DNA of 64,000 nucleotides, taken from positions 620,001 to 684,000 of the forward strand of contig NC_022567.1 in NCBI RefSeq assembly GCF_000478885.1. Direction: 5' to 3'. The translations under genes and the position numbers were made by a program. The notes beneath the pieces were generated by a model. That model had not been told where the DNA came from and made no database searches. It was given only the letters and a program-made list of their open reading frames with translations. This DNA is from Adlercreutzia equolifaciens DSM 19450 (GTDB lineage: Bacteria; Actinomycetota; Coriobacteriia; Coriobacteriales; Eggerthellaceae). Below, piece after piece: positions 26,013-33,232 of this stretch (position 1 is its first letter; each line of letters starts with the position of its first letter).

Positions 26013-26649
26013 GATAGTATCCTTTTGTCGGAAGGGGGAGACCCTTCGGTTGGTGGGCGCATCCGTGATGAGGCAAGGACGTCCGTGCGCCGCGGGTTGT
26101 GCCGCAGTGCGCCTGAGCGCCAGGAAGAGGGCGAGGCCTGTTGAGTTGAAAGCTGCGTTTGCCGGGCCGGAAAAACATTTCGCTTCCGGTCTCTCGCGGG
26201 TGTCCCATGATACCCCAATGGAACTGACATCGTTGGTAAAAGTGCGATCTTCGATAGTTTTATTACCACGATGCTTGGTGTTCGTTGGCGCATCGTTGCT
26301 TTCGAAAAGAGGCTTTGAGCAGGGAAAACGAACCTGCTTGCTATGTTGTATCTGACATGAAATCGGCTACGTGCACAAGCCGTGGTGGAATGGGCGGCAC
26401 GCGCGACACGACGGGTTGTGTCGCGCGCTGCGAGCGCTGGGCTGGCCGGCGCCTCGGTAGACCAAAGTGACAAACGTGGACTTTCTCCGTAGGAATCCTG
26501 ACGATTCGCAGTGCCGTGATAGCATTTCCGAGGCTCGAAAGAGGGAGTGCCCCTTGTGCGCTTTTCCTCGTGTTGGCGGCGCGCTCTGGCCTGGGTTGCC
26601 GCTCGCCGCTTGGGCCGACAGGCAAGCAAATCGTACGGAGGCAGTTTCT
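26013..26649. other. Long non-coding gap between the LuxR gene and uppP
   Basis: About 640 bp with no convincing gene. It must hold both divergent promoters. A strong hairpin lies at 26400-26427 (10-bp stem CGCGCGACAC/GTGTCGCGCG, 8-nt loop), without a U-run. Imperfect inverted repeats with GGTAA/TTACC surround 26235-26272. A structured 5' leader for uppP is possible. Confidence 0.45.
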
Positions 26650-27603
26650 GTGGACATGTTTATCGAAGTTCTGAAGGCGTTCTTCATCGGCGTCGTGGAG
26701 GGCATCACCGAATGGCTGCCCATCTCTTCCACGGGCCACATGATTCTCGTGGACGAGTTCGTGAAGCTGAACGTGTCGGCGGAGTTCCTGGAGCTGTTCT
26801 TAGTGGTCATCCAACTGGGCGCCATCATGGCCGTGCTCATCCTGTACTTCCATAAGCTGAACCCGTTCTCGCCGAAGAAGACGTCGGCCGAGAAGCGCGG
26901 CACGTGGCGGCTGTGGGGCATGGTGGCCATCGGCTGCATCCCGGCGGCGGCCATCGGACTTACGCTGGACGACTTCTTCAACGAGTACTTCTACAACGCG
27001 TGGACGGTGGCCATCGCCCTTATCGTCTACGGCGTCGTGTTCATCCTGCTGGAGCGGCGCAACCGTCGGCGCGAGGCAGCCTACCTGGCCAGTCGCGCCC
27101 CTCGGCGTCCCCGCGGCGCCCATGCGCGTCCCGTGCCTGAGGTGGGTCCGGGCGACGATGGCGACGACGCCGAGATGGCCCTGTTCCGCGTGCGCACCGT
27201 GGACGAGATCGACTGGAAGACGTCGCTGAAGATCGGCTGCTTCCAAATGCTTGCCATCATCCCCGGCACGTCGCGCTCGGGCTCCACCATCATCGGCGGC
27301 ATGCTGTGCGGCTGCTCGCGCACGGCGGCGGCGGAGTTCACGTTCTTTCTCGCGATTCCCGTCATGTTCGGCTGGGGCGTGCTGAAGCTCATCAAGTATC
27401 TGATGGCCGTGGGTCTGGCCATGACGGCCACCGAGATCGCCGTGCTCGTGGTGGGCATCGTGACGGCATTCGTGGTGTCGGTGATCTCCATCAAGTTCCT
27501 CATGGGCTACATCAAGAAGAACGACTTCACGGCGTTCGGCGTCTACCGCATCATCGTAGGTTTGGTGGTGCTCGCCTACTTCGGCGTGAAGGTGCTGCTG
27601 TAG
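26650..27603 (+). CDS. uppP: Undecaprenyl-diphosphatase
   Basis: BacA/UppP family integral membrane phosphatase, 317 aa, that recycles undecaprenyl pyrophosphate for cell-wall synthesis. The two family motifs are visible: EGITEWLPISSTGH near the N-terminus and IPGTSRSGSTIIGG in the second half. There are seven to eight hydrophobic segments. A basic/acidic cytoplasmic insert (about residues 138-175) is longer than usual. The GTG at 26650 was chosen because GGAGG lies 8 nt upstream; ATG 26656 is the alternative. Confidence 0.92.
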   Translation: MDMFIEVLKAFFIGVVEGITEWLPISSTGHMILVDEFVKLNVSAEFLELFLVVIQLGAIMAVLILYFHKLNPFSPKKTSAEKRGTWRLWGMVAIGCIPAAAIGLTLDDFFNEYFYNAWTVAIALIVYGVVFILLERRNRRREAAYLASRAPRRPRGAHARPVPEVGPGDDGDDAEMALFRVRTVDEIDWKTSLKIGCFQMLAIIPGTSRSGSTIIGGMLCGCSRTAAAEFTFFLAIPVMFGWGVLKLIKYLMAVGLAMTATEIAVLVVGIVTAFVVSVISIKFLMGYIKKNDFTAFGVYRIIVGLVVLAYFGVKVLL

Positions 27604-27699
27604 CCGACGCAAAAGCGGCGCGATTTCAACGTGAATTAACCGTGCGAATCGGGAACGAAGGCCTTCTCGGAAAAGCTTGCCGTCGGATTCGGGCTGTTT

Positions 27700-27854
27700 T
27701 TTCGAGTTGTTAGACTTTAGGTACGCGCGATGGTTCGCTCAAAAACTGTGGCAGAACAAAATGTGTAAGAAAAGTAATAAAATACGATATATGAGAAGAC
27801 AAGATGGAAGCAGGCAATCACCTGCGAGCGCGTTGGATGTCTAACAACTCGAAA
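27700..27854. repeat. Second inverted-repeat-bounded intergenic element
   Basis: TTTCGAGTTGTTAGAC (27700-27715) is exactly inverted at 27839-27854 around 123 A/T-rich bases, which contain a small hairpin (GCAGG/CCTGC, 27810-27825). The ends resemble those of the element at 12918-13094, sharing TTGTTAG/CTAACAA, and TTCTTGG follows the right end. No gene is inside. Confidence 0.6.
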
Positions 27855-27907
27855 TTCTTGGTGCTGCTCTCCCTGAATCTTTCCTGACGGACGCATCGCT
27901 TCTTCGA

Positions 27908-27921
27908 TTGTCTTATGATAA
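27908..27921. promoter_or_regulatory. Crp/Fnr-type binding site upstream of the orphan NrfD gene
   Basis: TTGTC-TTAT-GATAA, an imperfect dyad 65 bp before the start of the NrfD-like gene. Nearly the same 18 bases occur upstream of the molybdoenzyme operon at 33016. Confidence 0.5.
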
Positions 27922-27985
27922 TCTTAACGCCGGAATGCGGGGTCGGTGGGTTCCGTAGGCATTGTCTAGGGCAAGAGGAGGAGTC

Positions 27986-28963
27986 GTGTTCAGCGAACTG
28001 GTGGTTGCTTACCTCTTTCTGGGAGGGACAGGGGCGGGCGCGCTCTTGATTGCCGCAGTGCTGATGCTCCTCGCTGACGAGAGAGCCGTGAGCCGCGGAG
28101 TGGTTGTGCGCTTCAGAGACAACGGAAGCGCTGCCTATCGCCGACTGTTCGTGTCGATACTCGTGGCCTCGCTGGTAGTCTTAGTGCTGGGGGTCCTGTG
28201 CCTTGCGGCTGATGTGGGGCGCCTCGATCGCATCCTTTTGCTGGCGGTTTCATCCCCTTCGAATTATCTGGTCGTAGGATTCTGGGCACTTTTGCTTTGT
28301 GGCACGTTGGCGGCAGCCATGCTTCTTGTGTGGCTCGGGGTGCCGTCGGTGTCTCTGCCTCTATTCAGAGCGCTCGCTGTCTTGCTTGCGGCGGTGTCTT
28401 TCGTCGCGGTGATCTATACGGGACTGTTGCTGTCGGGTATGCCGTCGGTGCCGTTGTGGTTCGGCCCGTGGCTGCCGGGGCTGTTCGCGATCTCGGCTCT
28501 CTCGTGCGGAGTGGCGCTTGTGGGCATGGTGGCAGTATTTTCGGGAATGGCGACGGTTTTCGGCCGAACGATGCGGCAAGTCGTTCGCGCCGATATGGTT
28601 CTCCTTGCCCTGGAGGCGGTCGTCGTGGCGCTGTGGCTTGGTGCAGCGTGGCTGGAACACGGCGGCTCGGCTTCCTCGGGGGCAACGCCTACCGATGCGG
28701 CCGCGTTGGCATCGGTGGCCTCCGTATTGAACGGTGCGTGCTCTCTGCCGTTCTGGGGCGGCCTTGTGCTCGTTGGCCTTGTTGCTCCTTTTGCGATAGA
28801 GGCTGTCCTCGCGCGTTGCAATGCGAGTAAGGACGTCGCCGAGGCGTCTCTCGCCTCGCGCGCGTTGCTCGCCAGCGCCGGTTGCGTTCTTGTTGGCGGC
28901 GCCTGTTTGCGCGCGGTCGTAGTGGCGGCCGGGATGCTGCCCGTTGTTTCTGTTCCCTTCTAG
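27986..28963 (+). CDS. NrfD/PsrC-like membrane protein, orphan
   Basis: 325 aa, almost entirely hydrophobic, with about eight to nine transmembrane helices. The N-terminus FSELVVAYLFLGGTGAGALL matches NrfD-type quinol-interacting subunits of membrane redox complexes. No FeS or catalytic subunit is next to it, which is odd for this family. It may serve a complex encoded elsewhere, possibly the one at 33-37 kb. The start is GTG 27986 with AGGAGG upstream. It is followed after 21 bp by a GntR gene. Confidence 0.75.
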   Translation: MFSELVVAYLFLGGTGAGALLIAAVLMLLADERAVSRGVVVRFRDNGSAAYRRLFVSILVASLVVLVLGVLCLAADVGRLDRILLLAVSSPSNYLVVGFWALLLCGTLAAAMLLVWLGVPSVSLPLFRALAVLLAAVSFVAVIYTGLLLSGMPSVPLWFGPWLPGLFAISALSCGVALVGMVAVFSGMATVFGRTMRQVVRADMVLLALEAVVVALWLGAAWLEHGGSASSGATPTDAAALASVASVLNGACSLPFWGGLVLVGLVAPFAIEAVLARCNASKDVAEASLASRALLASAGCVLVGGACLRAVVVAAGMLPVVSVPF

Positions 28964-28984
28964 TCCTTGAGAGAAAGGTCGTCC

Positions 28985-29446
28985 ATGTTTCCCTTCGAAG
29001 TTGATCCGACAAGCGACTTGCCCCTGTGGGTGCAGCTGCGCAACCGCATCGCCTACCTCATCAACGACGGCACCCTGGCGCCCGGCGACAAGCTGCCCAC
29101 GGTGCGCGGCCTGGCTTCGGAGATCTCCATCAACTACAACACGGTGAACAAGGCCTACCTGAGCCTCGTGTCCGACGGGTACCTGGAATCGACGCGGGGT
29201 CGTGGCGTGTTCGTGACCGATTTGGGTGCGAAGATGGGTGCGGAAGGGGAGGGTGAGGCCGATGCGGTGCTAGACGAGTGCATCGCGGCGTGCCGCGAGC
29301 TGGGCATGGGGCTAGATGACATCGAGCGCGCCATGAGCCGAAAGATCAAGCGCCTGAAGTACGATGAGGCCCGTGAGCGCGGCGAGGTGTCCGCTCGCAT
29401 CATCGATTTCGAGAAGCCCGCCGTGCGGGCCGAGAAGGGGGCGTGA
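28985..29446 (+). CDS. GntR-family regulator, YtrA subfamily
   Basis: 153 aa. The N-terminal winged helix is typical: PLWVQLRNRIAYLINDGTLA, GDKLPTVRGLASEISINYNT and NKAYLSLVSDGYLESTRGRG. The short helical C-terminal half without a large effector domain is the YtrA pattern. Such regulators usually control adjacent transporter or membrane genes. ATG 28985 gives the family start MFPFEVDPTSDLPLW. It could control the NrfD gene before it or the SPFH gene after it. Confidence 0.88.
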   Translation: MFPFEVDPTSDLPLWVQLRNRIAYLINDGTLAPGDKLPTVRGLASEISINYNTVNKAYLSLVSDGYLESTRGRGVFVTDLGAKMGAEGEGEADAVLDECIAACRELGMGLDDIERAMSRKIKRLKYDEARERGEVSARIIDFEKPAVRAEKGA

Positions 29447-29529
29447 CAGCTCGCGCCTCCCGTCCCTGTTTGCGTCTCTGACTGCGCCGAATGACGCCGT
29501 CCCGCAAGTCCCGATCTGAAGGAGTTCCC

Positions 29530-30462
29530 ATGTTCGGCAAAGAGAAGTCTTCCGACGAGCGTCGCTTCCGCGTGGTGCCGGATGTGTCTACGGAAGTGGT
29601 GGGGGAGCGCGCCTCTTCGGCGGGCGTGCTGCTGTTCTCCGCCGTGCTGTTCGTCGTGGTGCTGGCCTGCGTGCTGGGCGTTGGCGCGCTTGCGACCGGC
29701 CGCGTGACCCTAGGACTTATCATCGTGGCCGCGTTGGTGGCGCTTCTTGCCATCGGTTGCTGTCATATCGCTCAGCAGTGGGAGCGCGTGGTGGTGCTTC
29801 GCCTCGGGCGCTTTAACCGCGTGTCGGGGCCGGGGCTGTTCTGGACTATTCCCGTCATCGAGTCGAATACCATGCGGGTGGACACGCGCACCCGGGTGAC
29901 CACCTTCTACGCCGAGGAGACGCTGACGGCCGATCTCGTGCCCATGAACGTGGACGCCGTGCTGTTCTGGCACGTGTGGGACGCCGCCGCGGCCTGCACC
30001 GAAGTGGGCGACTTCACCCGCGCCGTGGAGATGGCGGCCCAAACGGCCCTGCGCGACGCTATCGGCCGGGCAAGCGCTGCCGAGGTGGCCATCCGCCGCG
30101 AGCAGCTGGATCGGGAGCTCAAACGGGTGCTGGAGGAGAAGGTGGCGCCCTGGGGCGTGACCGTGCTTTCGGTGGAGGTGCGCGACATCCTTCTGCCAAA
30201 GGAGCTGCAGGAGGCCATGAGTCTGGAGGCCCAGGCCGAGCAACGCAAGAAGGCCCGCATCATCCTCATGGAGGCGGAGCACGACATCTACGAGATCTTG
30301 GACGAAATGGAAGAGCTCATCGGCGACCACGAGGCGATCTCGCGCCTGCGCACCATGCACCTGCTGAACGAGTCGCTGCGCGAGGGCAAGGGCACCGTCG
30401 TCATCCCCAGCGCCTTCGCCGAGGGCTTCAACGAGGGCCTGGGCGACCTGCTCAAGGGCTAA
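29530..30462 (+). CDS. SPFH (stomatin/prohibitin-like) membrane protein
   Basis: 310 aa. Two transmembrane helices (about residues 32-50 and 58-75) are followed by an SPFH domain: QQWERVVVLRLGRFNRVSGP, GLFWTIPVIE, VDTRTRVTTFYAEE. A charged coiled-coil region follows (EAMSLEAQAEQRKKARI). Stomatin-like proteins form membrane-microdomain scaffolds and often partner with an NfeD protein, which is absent here. The ATG at 29530 follows GGAG at 5 nt. Confidence 0.88.
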   Translation: MFGKEKSSDERRFRVVPDVSTEVVGERASSAGVLLFSAVLFVVVLACVLGVGALATGRVTLGLIIVAALVALLAIGCCHIAQQWERVVVLRLGRFNRVSGPGLFWTIPVIESNTMRVDTRTRVTTFYAEETLTADLVPMNVDAVLFWHVWDAAAACTEVGDFTRAVEMAAQTALRDAIGRASAAEVAIRREQLDRELKRVLEEKVAPWGVTVLSVEVRDILLPKELQEAMSLEAQAEQRKKARIILMEAEHDIYEILDEMEELIGDHEAISRLRTMHLLNESLREGKGTVVIPSAFAEGFNEGLGDLLKG

Positions 30463-30463
30463 C

Positions 30464-30556
30464 TGTCAAAAATATTTGACAATCACCTCGTTTTCCAATC
30501 TATCAAGAATATTTGACATTTTCCCAATATCGACTAATATCAAGAAAAATTGATAT
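30464..30556. promoter_or_regulatory. Triple palindromic operator upstream of hipB
   Basis: Three related dyads lie in the A/T-rich promoter region: TGTCAAA-AATA-TTTGACA (30464-30481, perfect), TATCAAG-AATA-TTTGACA (30501-30518, imperfect) and ATATCAA-GAAAAA-TTGATAT (30537-30556, perfect). HipB family antitoxins bind multiple dyads to repress their own operon. Confidence 0.7.
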
Positions 30557-30573
30557 CCGATGGGAGATGTACG

Positions 30574-30867
30574 ATGAAGTGGACCAATGTGTACGGCCTT
30601 GACCAGCTCGGGTCGTTTCTCCAGAAAACCCGCAAGGAAAAGGGGTACACCCAAGATGAGTTCGCCGAGATCATCGGTGCCTCCCACGCCACCCTTTCGG
30701 CTCTTGAAAATGGCAAGGGCGTCAGCTCCCAGACCCTCATGCGCGCCATCAGCGATTTGGGCTTGAAGCTGGTGGTGCTCCCCAAGGGCGCTCAAGCCGA
30801 AGTGCATGATGCCCCTGCGTCGGTGGTGTCGCTTCTGCGCTCGCGCCAAGAAGGGGGTCAACAGTGA
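30574..30867 (+). CDS. hipB: HipB-like antitoxin, XRE helix-turn-helix
   Basis: 97 aa DNA-binding antitoxin of a type II system. The helix-turn-helix is visible in LGSFLQKTRKEKGYTQDEFA and IIGASHATLSALENGKGVSS. The C-terminal part is short. It would neutralise HipA and repress the operon through the palindromes just upstream. GGGAGA precedes ATG 30574, and the gene overlaps hipA through GTGA. Confidence 0.88.
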   Translation: MKWTNVYGLDQLGSFLQKTRKEKGYTQDEFAEIIGASHATLSALENGKGVSSQTLMRAISDLGLKLVVLPKGAQAEVHDAPASVVSLLRSRQEGGQQ

Positions 30868-32153
30868 ATTCCGAGACCCTTGAGGTTCGCCTCGGCGGCG
30901 AAAAGATTGGGCAATTGGCTCGCACGAAGAACGGCGCTCGTTTCGCGTTCGCGGAAGAGATGGCCTCGGCGCATCCCTCTTCGCCCCTGCTCTCAACGGC
31001 GCTCTGCGTGCAAGAGGAGCCCTTCGATGCCCAGCGGACATTTTCCTGGTTCTCGGGGCTTTTGCCCGAAGACGCGAGGCTCGATGAGCTGCAGCGGTTC
31101 TACGGTGTTGCCGAGGGCGACTATTTCGGATTGCTCGCCCAGATTGGCTGGGAGTGCGCCGGCGCCGTTGAGGTGATGCCCTCGGAAGATTGGGCGTTGG
31201 CGCGTGCGAGCCAGGAGCTGCCGCGCGAGAAGCGATTGACTCCCGAGGAACTGTCGGCACGTCTGGCGGCATTGCCGTCGCACCCTTACGATGACGCATC
31301 TTCTCTGCGGGTGTCGCTTGGCGGCTTTCAGGAGAAGCTGTGCGTGACTGCGAGACCAGAAGACTGGGCTGCGGCTGAGCCAGGCCACAGGGCCTTAAGT
31401 TCCGCGGCGCTTCCTTTGGACGGGGCTCCTTCGACGCATATATTGAAGCCGCAGCCCCAGGGTCGGCTTGCAGGATTGGTCGAAGCGGAAGCATGGGGAA
31501 TGGAGGTCGCATGACATGTGACGGAGACGGCTGGCTCAGCCATTCTCGATTTGCCCGACGTGCCGCCTACGCTGGCTGTGGAACGCTTCGACCGAGTTGA
31601 AACCGAAAGAGGGCTTGTGCGGCTGCACCAGGAAGACTGCGCGCAGGCTCTCGGCATAGAGCCGGGACGCAAGTACGCGGCAACGGCGACGCCCACGAAA
31701 AGCGATCCGACCTATAAGGGCATTGCCGAGCTGCTGTCCCGCTATGCCGCCGACTCGCTGGAAGAGCGCAAGCGGCTGCTGCGGCATCTCTTCGTGAGCA
31801 CCGTTCTGGGAAATACCGACGCTCACGCCAAGAACTACGCGCTGCTCCACGGGGGCGACGAGGTGTGCCTCGCGCCGCTCTATGACGTCGTGCCAGCCCT
31901 TGAGATTACGCCGAACGTGCTGTTCATGGGCTTGCGCATCGATGGCTGCATTCGCATCGATAGGATCGAGCGAGAGAATATTGTAGCTGAGGCCCGCTCA
32001 TGGGGCCTGCCTGCTCGCGTCGTAGACGAAGTGCTTGGAAAGGCGGCGGAAGATGTTCGCCTCGGCATCGCGATTGCCTCCGAGCTGTATCCCGAAGCCG
32101 GCGCCCGCCACGCCGCGCCCGCTTTGGAGCGGTTGAAGGCGATGGGATTCTAG
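30864..32153 (+). pseudogene. hipA: hipA-like toxin kinase interrupted by one in-frame TGA
   Basis: HipA Ser/Thr kinase toxins phosphorylate glutamyl-tRNA synthetase. Here one reading frame runs from GTG 30864 to 32153 but has a TGA at 31512-31514 (codon 217). The same frame then continues, with a possible GTG at 31518. Upstream of the stop are the N-terminal subdomain, GGFQEKLCV and HILKPQ. Downstream are VERFDRVE, GNTDAHAKNYALL (catalytic) and LYDVVPAL (metal binding). The kinase core therefore spans the stop, and neither half would be active alone. Total length (~428 codons) matches HipA. A sequencing error or phase variation cannot be excluded. Selenocysteine is unlikely because the position is not conserved for Cys. 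Confidence 0.8.
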
Positions 32154-32157
32154 ATTC

Positions 32158-32301
32158 CTACAGGCAGGCAGCTTGGTTGAAGGGACGGATCCGCTTGAGC
32201 TCGGGGGCGAGCTTGCGCCTTGTGATTTCCAGGTCGTAGGCTTCTTGGGCGCGAAGCCAGTAGCCATCGGTGAGGCCGAAGAAGCGGCAGAAGCGCAAAT
32301 C
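32158..32301 (-). pseudogene. C-terminal remnant of a HigA-type antitoxin
   Basis: About 47 codons encode RFCRFFGLTDGYWLRAQEAY and KLAPELKRIRPF, the typical end of HigA/VapI-family addiction-module antidotes. The helix-turn-helix half and the HigB toxin are missing; upstream codons lack similarity and are A/T-rich. It is a decayed module between two other toxin-antitoxin loci. Confidence 0.65.
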
Positions 32302-32364
32302 AGAATCTGTTGATCTATGGAACTGAATTTGATATTGAATAAGGTATCGATTTTGAGTAGTATA

Positions 32365-32374
32365 TAGATATCTA
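32365..32374. promoter_or_regulatory. Palindrome in the promoter of the Phd/ParE-type pair
   Basis: TAGATATCTA is a perfect 10-bp palindrome in a strongly A/T-rich stretch (32320-32385), 24 bp before the antitoxin start. The position fits autorepression by the antitoxin. Confidence 0.4.
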
Positions 32375-32398
32375 ACTGAGTACTTTAAGGAGATTGCC

Positions 32399-32716
32399 AT
32401 GACAGTTCCTGCATATGAGGCACCAAGGGCTACCCCTATCTACTCCTTTGCCGCCTTGAAAACCAAGCAAAGAGAAATTAAAGACAGGGCTGCTGAAGAA
32501 GTGGTCCACATTACCGAGAACGGCAATGCTGCTTACATCTTTTGCTCCGAGGATGTTTTAGCACAAGAAAAAGCGCGTGCTGTAGAGGAGGCGTTGTACG
32601 AGCGAAGAGTTATGGAAGTGCTCGAGAGGGGAGAGGCCGATTTTGCGGCCGGGCGTGTATTCCATGGCGTAGCGGAAGCAAGAGCCGAAGTCGAAAAGAG
32701 GCTTGGTCGTGGCTAA
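32399..32716 (+). CDS. Phd/YefM-like antitoxin
   Basis: 105 aa. The N-terminal half has the pattern of Phd/YefM/RelB antitoxins: IYSFAALKTKQREIKDRAAE, then VVHITENGNAAYIFCSEDVL. The C-terminal half is charged and helical (toxin-wrapping region). ATG 32399 has AAGGAG 6 nt upstream. The gene overlaps the toxin gene, as usual in such operons. Base composition upstream is much lower in GC than the surroundings, which suggests transfer. Confidence 0.8.
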   Translation: MTVPAYEAPRATPIYSFAALKTKQREIKDRAAEEVVHITENGNAAYIFCSEDVLAQEKARAVEEALYERRVMEVLERGEADFAAGRVFHGVAEARAEVEKRLGRG

Positions 32717-32978
32717 AGTCGAAGTCTCTGAAGGCTTTGTTGAGGATATGACCCAGGTATACATGGACTCAAAGCGCGAGGAGATATGGTATGCGGTATC
32801 TCTTCTTGAGTTTGCGCCCGAGATGGGGTCGAGGATACTGCCCACTTCAATCAAGCGACGCTTCGGCGACACGGTTCGCAAAGTCGTTGTAGACCCCTTC
32901 GATATAATCTACCGCTATTTTGCTGAGCAGGATTTGGTCTATGTAGTGGGCTTAGTGCACCAGCGCGCGGCTCAATAG
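32709..32978 (+). CDS. RelE/ParE-family toxin
   Basis: 89 aa with the compact RelE/ParE fold pattern: VEVSEGFVEDMTQVYMDSKR, central RILPTSIKRRFGDTVRKVVV, and the end DIIYRYFAEQDLVYVVGLVHQR, which matches the core strands and terminal Arg-rich motif. Family members act either as ribosome-dependent mRNA interferases or gyrase inhibitors; which one is not clear. Start GTG 32709 overlaps the antitoxin by 8 bp; TTG 32703 is possible. Confidence 0.8.
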   Translation: MAKVEVSEGFVEDMTQVYMDSKREEIWYAVSLLEFAPEMGSRILPTSIKRRFGDTVRKVVVDPFDIIYRYFAEQDLVYVVGLVHQRAAQ

Positions 32979-33012
32979 ATAAACTATCCTCAAAATAGAT
33001 AACCTGCTTTGA

Positions 33013-33054
33013 AAATTGTCCTATGATAATCCTTGCATTGTCATAGGACAATTT
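33013..33054. promoter_or_regulatory. Tandem Crp/Fnr-type sites upstream of the molybdoenzyme operon
   Basis: TTGTC-CTAT-GATAA (33016-33029) and TTGTC-ATAG-GACAA (33038-33051) have centres 22 bp apart. Together they form a 14-bp perfect inverted repeat (33013-33026 with 33041-33054). A TATAGT box follows at 33057-33062. Two sites two helical turns apart suggest cooperative binding by a Crp/Fnr-family regulator. Confidence 0.6.
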
Positions 33055-33232
33055 GTTATAGTGCTTCCCGTGGAATTTGGCCAATTCTCAAGGATTACCA
33101 GCAGAGGGGATAGCGACCTGCGCGATTGAGGAGACGCAGGTGCGGAGTCAAAGACCCGTTGTCGCAGAACTTCAGCAGAAGCTACGCGCGGCGTCCCGCG
33201 ACTCAGTCCCTGGGAATTCAAAAGGAGGAGAG

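Noticed and set aside
26467..26649. In-frame N-terminal extension of UppP
   Set aside because: The added ~60 residues are polar and unlike the family, and GGAGG sits just before GTG 26650.
31512..31514. TGA in hipA read as selenocysteine
   Set aside because: No selenoprotein-like context is known for HipA and the site is not a conserved Cys position; a nonsense mutation is simpler.
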